Part shown: one piece after another, positions 44,119-64,000 of the stretch
Layout of the letters: each line of letters opens with the position of its first letter
Position numbering within the stretch: the stretch's first letter is position 1
Origin: Paralichthys olivaceus
Taxonomy: Eukaryota > Chordata > Actinopteri > Pleuronectiformes > Paralichthyidae
Direction of reading: 5' to 3'
Assembly: GCF_024713975.1 (NCBI RefSeq)
Contig: NC_091097.1
Coordinates: forward strand, 3,818,361-3,882,360
Length of the DNA: 64,000 nt
The notes under the pieces: generated by a model
Databases searched by the model: none
Told to the model about the DNA's origin: nothing
The model's input: the letters and a program-made list of their open reading frames with translations, nothing else
Position numbers and translations under genes: made by a program

Positions 44119-45429
44119 CAGTAACTATATATATTTCAACAATTCATTGATAAGGAGCTTTGCTGCAGCAGACGGACCTTCCATCAACCTTCCAGTTCCT
44201 GCTGTCTGTCAATTTCCCTCCTTCCCTCTCTCCAGAGCTACTCTCAGTCACGCTGTAAAAGCCAAACCCTTCTGTGTGCACCAACAGGAGACTGCAGATA
44301 TAAAGTCATCTTTGCCATATATAAGAATTCACTTTTTTTCCTTTCTCTCACACACACATGCATGATAATAAATAGTCGCTGCAAAATTGTTCAATGCGGT
44401 GACACGGATAGTGAAAGAAAAAGACAAATAAGGTTAAAAGGTGTTTAGAGAAGTGAATTTCAGCCTTTGCCTTGTTTGTTATAAGAACCAGGTGGGTAAC
44501 ACTGTGAGAAAAATCCCCCCTCTTCCCCTCTTCCTGGTTCATTTTTGTAATTAGTCAGCACTCCTCAATCAATCAATCAAATTTTATTTTATTTTACACT
44601 GCTCTGCACTTTGATTACTTGTTCAGCACATTTTGATAATCTGTTAATTAAAACTTTTCACTTTCAATCTGTGCCTTTGTCCTAGATTGATTTTCAGACA
44701 TTTTTCATTTCTGCAAAGTTACCTTCACAATTGTACCTTTGAGTGTCCTCTGCTGTGACCAGCATCACCTCACTGGCTCCAGCTCACAGATACACCGCTC
44801 CGGGCAGAGCCGACACCGGTCCAGCAGGTGTGCTCCTTGCTCAGGGATCATCTCTCCTCATGAGGGATAGATGAGTCGAGTGTGAGCGAGCTGAGACGAA
44901 ACGGGGCGGCAGGTGCTGAAGCTGTTCAAGCCCCATTCCACCTGAGAAAGGGCTCAGCTGTATCCTCAGGGAGGCAGGCGCAGGTGTGAAATTAAACTTC
45001 CGTGGTTTGAAGTACAAGCACAGGCCTGTTGTGATACTCCACTAGCTGAGGGTCTACATGGTTGCATTGATTACTGGAGTTACACCTACACACAGTTTCA
45101 TCACTACACACCAAACGTGTTATGAAGGCAGTTTCAACTGTGAAACGCAGCACAAGTGTGCATTGAAGCAGAAAAGACTGAGGGAGGCGCTGTTTTGCAC
45201 CATCGATTTTGGAATCTTAACCACAAGCCACCAAAAAGATTATAAACAGAAGCAGAAAATAATCAACTGAACATAGTATTACGTAGTGGTCTAGTGGTCA
45301 CAATGAGGTACTGCAACCTTTTTACCACTAATGCAATTACAAAGCGTCCCAAGTGTTGGCAGTTAGTCTGTGATAAGGGTCAATTGGTCTGTCCGTCGCT
45401 CTGTTCCAGACAGCTATAGGATGAGCTCA

Positions 45430-45605
45430 TAATGAATTCCTCTGCCTTTGCATTACTTAAAAGTGTTTTCACTAAAATGTCTCAGCAACTATTGGATGGA
45501 TATTTGGGGCACGCGTTCATGCCTCTCCCCACTCAAAATTGTTTAAATAATAATTTTGGTGACTTTTCCTTTGGTGAAATTTCAGTTTATCCAATATTCT
45601 TCAGA
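45430..45605 (+). repeat. dispersed repeat, family R8 (single copy here)
   Basis: CTCAGCAACTATTGGATGGA, then TTTTGGTGACTTTTCCTTTG and TTTCAGTTTATCCAATATT, match the order of a teleost interspersed repeat known to me. The 61-codon open frame here belongs to it. Confidence 0.45.
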
Positions 45606-46505
45606 CAAAATACATAAGTAACAACAAACTACGATGGTAAACATTGTAAATATTCCTGTTAAAAAAAATCAGCACGCCACAGAGCGTCTTCTTCCTGACA
45701 GCAGCCGGCAAATCCAGTCCAATAATGACAAAGTGTTTTTAAAGTTTTTCAAGAATGGAGCTTTATGGCTCGGATGCACGCACACACCCACACGCATCCC
45801 CTCACACACACAGACATCTCTATGCAAATGATCTAGCTGTAACTATTGAATACTTTTATGATCAGATGTTATTCTTATGAGACATCTGGCTTGTCCCCAT
45901 TTGCTGTGGGTTGTAGGGAAGGGGTTGCAAGCATGAGCGTTAGAGCGTAGCCACCTAAAGGGCATGTTTGTGTGTCTGTGTGTCTGATTTATCTAGTTTG
46001 ACGTCTTGTGTGTGTGCAAGCTGATAAAAGTTATGTGGAACCAATTAAAAGAACCCACGCAGCCTGACTCCGAGGTCGTTTTATATCGACCCACAGCAGG
46101 TAACATTTACTTTGCATCATTAGTTCACATTTGTTCGCGTCACACTGGTCAATTTGGTTTCAATTTATTATACAATAAATTACACCCTAAACATATTGTG
46201 GTTTTTCCCCACTAAAATTTAAGAAACATACAACTTTGTAATGTGGGGAGAATGTTTTGACATACAACCAGTTGAAGATAATAGCGTAAAATAATGAAAA
46301 TACTGGCCTTCAGAAAGTCATTTTGGTGAAACCCTGGTTCAGAGAGCTGCCAGAGACAGATAGACAGACAGAGAGCCCCATTAGATTAGGACAGGGAGGC
46401 ATGAAGAGGAGGTTCAGCCGAGGGTATAATGAGCTGCAGGTCAGCACACAGCACTGTTCTTTACCAAGGGGAAATCAGGGAAAAGTGGGGATCAGGTGTT
46501 GCAAA

Positions 46506-46543
46506 CGCACACACGCACGCACACACACACACACACACGCACG

Positions 46544-46622
<79 letters not shown>
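46506..46622 (+). repeat. long (CA)n/(CG)-interrupted microsatellite, 117 bp
   Basis: The left third has ACGC interruptions; the right part (from about 46549) is pure CA. The His/Thr-rich and Cys/Val-rich open frames over it are translation artefacts. Confidence 0.95.
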
Positions 46623-46624
<2 letters not shown>

Positions 46625-48159
46625 AATACAGCTGTAGTGTGTGGACAGACCCACAGATAGACAGATGGGCTGATATCCGTACATACACACAGCTCCTCTG
46701 CAGCTTACAGAAGTCAGTGGCTGGTCACAGAGAGGATTAACAAGCCGTCTGACTGCCAACGCTCTGTTTCTCTTTTTTAATCTCATTCTCTCTGAAAACA
46801 TTCAGGTTCACCATCTGTTTCTGTCACCAAACACTCCTCACAAACTTTCTTACCCCTAAAGCGGAATTAAATTGTTTTCTTTGGCCACAACTGGGCAGAA
46901 AAACTCGACCAGAAACGGACTTGACATGCAGACCAGACGCGTCTCTCACATCCAGCAGACACAGAGCTACATCATCCAAATGGAGTCGTTTGTGTTTCCT
47001 CTCTTCTTGCTCTGTTTTTGGTCACAACCACCCAATGAGGGAATACGTGTTTGTTGTTTGAATAATAAGAAATTAATAATGACATATGAGACTTCTTTGT
47101 GACCACAAATGACTATATATAAAGATCGAGAAAAAGAGAGGTGGCTAGCTGCAGTACAGGTCATAAACCCTACCCTAAAAAGTAAAAGCACATCAAATTA
47201 CCCCAAAGATGTTTTTTGTTCTAATCACACGTATGTGTAAGTGCTAATGTTTGTGATAAGTTTGGTCTTAATTTGTTATTTGATGACGTAAAAACAGACT
47301 GACTGAGACTGAGTCGCGATTGGTCGAGAGACCGTAGCTCCATCCCCTTAAGTAACCTATGATAATTTTAATCACAGGTTAACATTGTAATGATTAACCT
47401 GCACATTATGTCATCCATTCAACCTCTAGAATACAGAGTGGTTAAAGACGCTGCGCTGCCACTGCTCCGTCACTTAATCACACCACTGAAAACCTGAGGT
47501 GCAAAGTTAATGTTAAAACATGTGCACGCCACAAAACGCTATGAGCAATCCATCCTGAAGGAATTTGCATAAATGTCATTTACTGGCCGAGGTAAACAAC
47601 TCAACCCCCTCACCCCCACACACACTCACACACCCATTCACACATTTAATTGGAAAAACACAACAAGGAGGACTCTGCTGAGCATGGAATTGATTCGCAA
47701 GTTCTTTTCCTGGAAACTGTTTTTGTGTTTCAGTGGCAGCTGCTGAAAGTGAGAGGTTTCACTGTGCCCAACAACGTGACCGAGGACGGTAGCATAGGGC
47801 TTTGAGTCCTTCACTCAACTGGAGGCAGTGATGAAACAATGGCGATTAAATTCAGAGAGCAATAATAAAGTTATGAGAAATATGAGAAAAAAGGAAAAGC
47901 TTTCGCATTGTTCCTGAAAACAATGACTGAAAACTGATCATTAGTCCAATAGAATGTAAATAAAGATGACAGCTTCCTCAAGTGAAGCCAGATCATCTTG
48001 ATTCAACTCCTAGTGGCTGGCTGCAGTATAGGTCATAAACCCTACCTCCTCCATGTTAGCAGATGGGACATTAATGCTGCTGGTCCACTATTGCACAGAC
48101 TCTAGCTCCAAATGACCAACAGTAAAATGACGTGCAGTATCCAAGATATTTTGCCTTCA

Positions 48160-48412
48160 TGAAATTTTGGAGCGTACCTGGATCAGAGGGAGATCCAATT
48201 TCTTTCACTTTCTTCAGCATTGTGTGATTGGACGTATTTCAACATTTTCATTGATTTCTCAATGAATAATTCATGGACTGATATTTATTAGTGCGAGTAA
48301 TTTAGTGCAGATCCAATGATAAATCTGGATCTAGTGAATGTATGTGGTTTCATAAAGGGACTGTTGGGCCTTGGCAAGGTGTGTGGTTCCTGAGTGCCCT
48401 TCTAGTTTACAG
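48160..48412 (+). repeat. dispersed repeat, family R1, with an R3-type end upstream
   Basis: TTCACTTTCTTCAGCATTGT, AATGAATAATTCATGGACTG and GGGACTGTTGGGCCTTGGCA match R1. At 48013-48075, CAGTATAGGTCATAAACCCT and CCTCCTCCATGTTAGCAGAT form a short repeat also found at 47145-47180 and 55678-55735, and inverted at the end of the R3 copies. Confidence 0.6.
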
Positions 48413-49202
48413 TCTATGATCAGAACACTTTTTTTGTAAACTGAATAATTGATCAATTGATATAATTGAAATAATTAAGAAATAATAAAATGAATGGTGT
48501 CATGAGAAAAAAAACCCAGTAAACATGTATTTCTCTGCCATGTTCTGGTTCCTGTTGAGTGATTCCTCAGCCACCAGTGTGAGTCTGGATTTAATTAAAC
48601 ATGTCATTAGCTTAACAGGCAGCCTGGATTTATGCAACATGCAATATGTTATGGGACTGGTGAAGCCTGAGCCTGGATCTGATTCAAATATTTACTCAGC
48701 TAGAAAACAGGAAAATAACATCACATGGTCTGTTCTCTCATATCTGAGAAAAGACTCACACTGTTTTTATTTATTTACCTGAAAAAGTTCCTGAGAGTGT
48801 GAAGAGTATAAACTTCAGAGAGAGGGACACTTCCTCTGCTGCTTTACTGACTTCATAGAGGTTTGTGAATTTATCAGAGCTGAGTCTGTTTATCTTGTTT
48901 CAACAAATGATTCACAGATGAATACATCAATTCTGAATGACTGTTTATAATAATGACTGTATTAAAATGGAGATTTTTTTTTTTTTTGCCCTAAATGGAG
49001 AATCTCATTTGTTGCCTCCAGCAGCTGCTGAATCTCAACATCGTCTCAGCTCCAGTTTTCTGTGGGAATTCCCATCGCTTTCATTTTGCTGACTTTCTTT
49101 TGGAGCTACCTCATGACTCAATTCTACTAGACGACCACTTTGTGCTTCGTTCAGACTGCAGGTTTATTTCTTACACCTGATCTGTAGGACACACTGATAC
49201 TA

Positions 49203-49500
49203 CCTCCACCGAGGAGGATGTGCTATCATCTGCATTTGTGTTCATCAGTTATCAAGATTATGTAAATATTACTGGACAGACTAACACAAAACTTGGTGAA
49301 AGGATGAAGTATGAGTCAGGGAAGACCCTGTTTTGCTTTGCAGAGCCACTTAAATCAAATTTAGTTGGATCAGAGAGCACTTTCTTTAACATTGTATTGT
49401 TTATTTCAACTGATAAAAACAATCAGGTATGTTTGGGGACTGTGAAATTTGATGCTGATCCAAATACAGTGAATTTAGAAATGTTTCATAAGTTAATGTT
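49203..49500 (+). repeat. dispersed repeat, family R1
   Basis: CTCCACCGAGGAGGATGTGC, ACTAACACAAAACTTGGTGA, GGATGAAGTATGAGTCAGGG and CACTTTCTTTAACATTGTAT match the R1 order. The 103-codon open frame at 49220-49531 lies within it. Confidence 0.65.
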
Positions 49501-49854
49501 CTTGTTTACCTCCATGACCTTAATGTTTTAAAGACACGGACATCTCCAGGAGGAGTCCTGGTGCTCAACTTCTTCTGTCTGCTCCTGGGAGCACTCAGCA
49601 TGTTTGAAAGCTTCATATTCTTGCTGTGATCTACGACTCGACACAGTTTAATCTAGTTTAGACGTCCACAGAGAGTTTGTTGAACTTTCTGAACTATGTC
49701 ACATCACTTCAGTCTGCCATAGGTGTACTTCTGTCAGGTTCTAGACACATTCAAGGGATGATTAAAGCAACAAGGATGCAGCAGATCCCAGGCTGGAGCA
49801 TAAATAAGCTGGACAACACATCCTCTAACTGTCCAGAAATAAAGTGAAAATATA

Positions 49855-50130
49855 AACGCTGCCATCTGTGCAGCAGTGATTGCCAAGTGGAGCCGCTGTA
49901 CTGAGATACATGTGCTTGACTTATCAAGACTCAGTCTCAGCTGTCAATCATCATGTCTCAGCCCATCATCAAATAACTAATTTAAAACAAACGTATCAGA
50001 AACATGCACACTCAGACAAACATCAGTATACAAAATGTATTAAACCTGTACTTTTTTAGTTTGGTCCACTAACGTGGAGGAGGCACGGTTTATGACCTAT
50101 ACTGCAAACAGCCACCAGGGGGCGATCAAA
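49855..50130 (+). repeat. dispersed repeat, family R3
   Basis: It shares CAGTCTCAGCTGTCAATCA, the AAACATCAGTA and TTTGGTCC segments, and GTGGAGGAGGCACGGTTTAT with 57635-58045, over about 270 bp in one orientation. Confidence 0.65.
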
Positions 50131-50578
50131 ATGCTTTGCCCTTGATTTTGCAGGGTCGTCCTGTTGCACATATTTTCTTACAGTGTATGGACCAGACACT
50201 TTTAAATATTAAGTCAAGTTTTTTAACACAAAAACCTCACAAAATTACAACACAAGGTTATTGAGAGTAGACTGATGGACAAAAATGAAGGCATGTAAAG
50301 ACCGCATTATATACACACAGATATAACATATCTCTATACTGTGGAAATTATGTTTTAGCATTACATTTTCACTATGTACAGCTTCACAGTATTGATGCTT
50401 GTGTCACAATCTTGTGTGTGACTTTGTGTCACATGGATTGGCAGAAATGAACCGCAGCCTTCGATTGAACACAACATCCACTTTACTTCACAACAGAGTC
50501 AATTTGTGCCAAGGTGGCTCCGAACAGCTGGGAACACTCTGCCCTGTGGGTAGCGGCCTGTGGTGTTTCCTCCTGTGA

Positions 50579-50583
<5 letters not shown>

Positions 50584-50629
<46 letters not shown>
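50584..50629 (+). repeat. (TG)23 microsatellite
   Basis: An uninterrupted TG dinucleotide run. Confidence 0.95.
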
Positions 50630-50630
<1 letters not shown>

Positions 50631-53314
50631 CACACTGGGTTTTATCTCAAAGTGACAGGAGGAAATGCAACACCTGAGAGCAGACTTAAAGGCAGAAGGT
50701 GTGATTCCTCACCTCTCACACGTCCAGATGTTAATCATTTCCTGTTGGTCATGTTAATCTGCAATGATGGGGGGCATCTTTCCCATGAGCCCTCACCTGC
50801 TCTCTTCTCTCCTGTCCATCTGAAAAACAGCGGGCAACTTTTTCTTCCAGGACTTTTAGAGTTTACTGTAACAGTGACAGCAGCAGTTTTGAGTCAATTC
50901 TAGGCGTGAAATAGACTTGGATTGATTGTTTACTGGTACTATCTGTGCTGTCAACAATAATCAGTCCTTCCTGGCATTTGTGATCTTGCGAGACTTCAAA
51001 CTACGATGGGGTATGATGATGTAAAATAAATAAAAGATTATGACGCTAGGAACAAAGGTTCAAATTGTAAACCTTGACAAGAAACTTGAGACAAAGCATG
51101 TAATTGTGCGTTATGTTTGTGTGTGTGTAGCACGTGTGCATTGCTGTTGTTGTTGACTGGGTTTTACCATTACAGGCGGCTACTGCTGCTGCAGTGATCG
51201 GCGGTAACTCGGACATGGTGATCTACTGGCTGGTGTCGGGATTTAATTCAGACGTCAAACAAAGCTGATGTGAACCCACAGATGGTTCTATATATTCAAT
51301 GGGAAATCTCATCGAGGGCAACTATCCAACAGCACAGCAGGATATATGTGCACCTGTGTGTGAGCAGGTGTATGTTTTCAAGCCAGAGAGGGGATTCATA
51401 GATAATATGACCCACAGCTAGAATAAACCAATTCAAAAACTGATGTAGAAGAAGCAGCAAAGCAGCAAATGTTTTTATTTCCGCTAAAATTAATTTTTCT
51501 ATTTAGTTTTCAGTGGAAGGTTAAATTAACATATTAACATTTCAATAAATATATTTACATAAATTACATGAAAATACACACAATTTTCAAAAACGACCTG
51601 TCATTCATTATGAGTGAGAATATTCACTTGTTGGTTAGTTTTAAACAGTTAAACACACCTGAAAACACATATCACATGACCATTCACATACTCTGGTCAT
51701 GTGGTGTAAACAGGAAGAAGATTGTCAACTCTGCAGTTGGTTGCTTAGTTTCAGAAAATACAACGAATGTGGAGCAGCAATGTTTAGCACACAGGCACCT
51801 CCTCTGGAGAAAATACTGAGGATCTGCAAAGTTCAGGGCATTTCTGAAAGCAGCTTCTGTCCGAGGAGCAGTCCGTATGTTAAGCTCTGTTTAGCCAAAT
51901 TATGTTTAAGCTCTAGAGCAGTACATTTATATACAGTTATTTTCTTTCAATCACTAAGGCTTGAGTTTGTTACCTTTTGTTGAATAAAACCCACATTTTT
52001 CCCACCACTCCCAGTTCTCCTGGTTTTTAATGCTTCCCCTGGTCCTTCGTCCTTCACACACTGATAGCAGAGTGTGGACACATGCGTCACAGACCACCTC
52101 AGAGTGCGGCCTGAGTGATCAGATCTTACACGAGTCCTCCATGCGTCTCGGGTGCGTTCACGCCTGAACTCAGACCTGAACACGTGACAGGATTGATGTT
52201 CCTACCAGGAGTGAACGGAGCCTCGCTGTGTTTGAACTGGTTTTACTGTACTTTTTAAAGCGAGCAGGAGTAGACTGAAGTCTGAAGCATTAGTGTCTTA
52301 ACCGTTCAGAATTTGACTGCAGAAATCCAACAGTGCACATTTTCTGCTCTGTTTATCGACTCTGCTGAGCTGTGTTGTCACTCTGAATCAGACTGGGCCG
52401 GCATACATCACACACATACACACACACACACTATTGATCTGGGGGAGGGAGCCATAAAATGAGAGGTGATGGATTGGTGCGGTGGGCGGCTCGGCCTTGT
52501 CGCGGGTGATTTTCATGCCTGAAGATGTGTGCTCTCCGCTGGCTGATCGATAAGGGGGCTGGTCGGTTTCTGCATATTCATCAAGTATGATACACCTACA
52601 AAAACGAATAGGAGAGTGGCACGTTCCATCATTGGTGTCGAGGTGAACAGGAGCTTCTCCCTGAGAGCTGCAGGAAAAAAAGAGTCTTTCCTCTTCAGTC
52701 TGGGAGAAATTTGACACCATTTGATGAAAAAGTTTTAAAATTTCCCTGTTATTAAACTTTCTTTAAAAAAAAGTGTCCTAAAATCAAACCGTGTGGCCCC
52801 TGAGGTGTGAATCATCTTTCCTTGAGCCAATTGTGTTCCCTTATTGAAAGCAAAGTGCCAATGTTTAAAATATTAACAAAGATTATAACAATGTATTTAT
52901 TGTTTCTAGGATGCAAACACAATGTAAACTAAAACATGAAACCATTTTTTATTCCCATCATACTGGTTTTTGTGTGTTTTAAAAAAAAACATGCATTTGT
53001 AATTTGATTTTGCCGATAATGGGTAAACAAATAATTTATCAGTTGAGAAATCATTGTCACTGAAGTGGGAGGAAGTGGAAACTCATCATCTATTTTTATT
53101 TACAATAGAAAAGGGTAACCAAGAGAAATCCAGGGAGTATCACCAAATTTAATGTATTAAAATTTTTCGGATAAACCTGGATTCTTTTCATTAGTTAATT
53201 CCATTGTCATCATTAATGTTGGATAAAAAATAATGATCGAGGTGTTTGACATTTTTTTAAAAACCTGGGGCAACTCAAACCTCCCTGGGTAACCTTCAAA
53301 CCTGTTCACACACT

Positions 53315-54010
53315 AGATTCAATTCAATTCAATTCAATAAGCTTTATTGGAATGACATTCGCATGTGTTGACAAAGCACAAATGCAAATGCACAAAGTTA
53401 ATAAAATAATCGATAGAATAAAGGAAATAAAATATACAATATATGTAATACAGGTACTTAAAAATATAGAAGTAAACAAATGGAAATGGTGCCCCTCAGT
53501 TGATCATTAAAATATATACAGATTTCTGTGCCCACTGTGTCTATTGTTGTGACAGGTCGGGACATATTTGTCTCGGTTACATCCAGAATGAAGTGTAACT
53601 TCTCCCGACATGACAAACAGAGGTTTCTCTTTTCTGCACTTTCCTAAATCTCTAAAACATATGCAAACAGCAGCACACTGAGATGTGTCTTCATGCAGAG
53701 GATGTCTCAGCTCTCAGAAGTGTCTCTAGCTCAGAACAGAGCCTCTCATATTCTCTCAGCCGAGAGCACCCTACAAGAGAGACAAAGTTCTGGGACACCC
53801 TTGTTTATGTCCCTTGGTACAGTTTGATGTAGCTTATTTCTGTTACACTTCTACAATATTGCAATAAAATTATTTTCATAATGTCAACACAGAACACCCA
53901 TATATCATGACTGTTTTAATGGATGAATCTGGAAAAGTTTTAAGGACACATTGGAAGTGTGCCATGGACCCCCAAGGCTCCCCACACCCCCATTTGAGAA
54001 CCACTATTTT
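53315..54010. repeat. interspersed repeat material upstream of gsg1l
   Basis: It begins with AATTCAATTCAATTCAATA and GCTTTATTGGAATGACATT, a start I associate with teleost interspersed repeats. It ends with TTTGAGAACCACTATTTTAG, which resembles a hAT-type terminal inverted repeat (CAGTGGTTCTCAAA inverted). It may be two elements; I did not find a matching left TIR. Confidence 0.35.
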
Positions 54011-54029
54011 AGAGCAGTCTGTCCATTGA

Positions 54030-54185
54030 GGGTGGGAGACAAAGAGAGAGAGAATTTGAGAGAGGGCGAGGGAGAGAAAGAGAGAGAGCCAGTGAGAGAA
54101 TTAGGGTGAGAGACAGATAGAGAGAGATAATTGGAAAGAGCGAGGGGGGATACGAGGGAGAGAGAGAGAGAGAATTGGAGGGAGA
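54030..54185 (+). repeat. GA-rich simple sequence next to gsg1l 5' end
   Basis: About 150 bases of GAGAGA-type purine-rich sequence with interruptions (AATTTGAGAGAGGGCGAGGG and similar) directly precede the gsg1l leader. GAGA tracts can bind factors at promoters; whether this one does is unknown. Confidence 0.7.

Positions 54186-64000
<9,815 letters not shown>

Larger units (their letters stand above)
22550..54000. other. 31-kb gene-poor interval upstream of gsg1l
   Basis: I find no exon chain, recognisable domain or RNA gene on either strand. Open frames here are short and fall largely in repeats or simple sequence. Dispersed repeats and microsatellites are listed separately. Unassigned, non-repetitive stretches (for example 41400-42800) could hold distal regulatory elements for gsg1l; this is speculative, as conservation could not be tested. 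Confidence 0.5.

Noticed and set aside
46323..46801. Four open frames over the CA repeat on both strands
   Set aside because: His-Thr and Cys-Val runs are translation of the microsatellite.

Overview
The window is vertebrate nuclear DNA, most likely from a ray-finned (teleost, probably percomorph) fish. Genes are split by GT-AG introns, CA/GT microsatellites are frequent, and many dispersed repeats look like those I know from teleost genomes. The organism call is inference from gene identity and repeat style; no database search was possible.

Four protein-coding genes can be supported. (1) The first coding exon of rab40c lies on the minus strand at 2110-2251; the rest of the gene runs off the left edge, and a CpG-rich promoter candidate lies at about 3050-3620. 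(2) A complete pigq lies on the minus strand (5842-14355, 13 coding exons, 595 codons), encoding a subunit of the ER enzyme that starts GPI-anchor synthesis. (3) A complete eef2kmt (FAM86 family) lies on the plus strand (17149-22365, 8 coding exons, 317 codons), divergent from pigq; its promoter region carries ZNF143-type motifs. (4) The 5' end of gsg1l, an AMPA-receptor auxiliary protein of the claudin superfamily, lies on the plus strand: exon 1 at 54526-54814, a 9.1-kb intron, and the first 39 bases of exon 2 at the right edge.

The pigq-then-rab40c order on one strand matches the human 16p13.3 arrangement. The human homologues of eef2kmt and gsg1l also lie on 16p, so the block looks like an old linkage group, rearranged. 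The 31 kb from 22.55 to 54 kb has no recognisable gene. It holds dispersed repeats, microsatellites and unassigned single-copy DNA that may include gsg1l regulatory sequence.

No microbial-style system, CRISPR array or gene cluster is present. The most interesting local signals are: complementary UG and CA repeats flanking pigq exon 10 in the transcript; a 62-bp minisatellite of exactly eight periods next to a tRNA-like SINE head in a pigq intron; an upstream ORF in gsg1l whose stop overlaps an in-frame ATG; and a 21-bp duplication that doubles the eef2kmt start codon.
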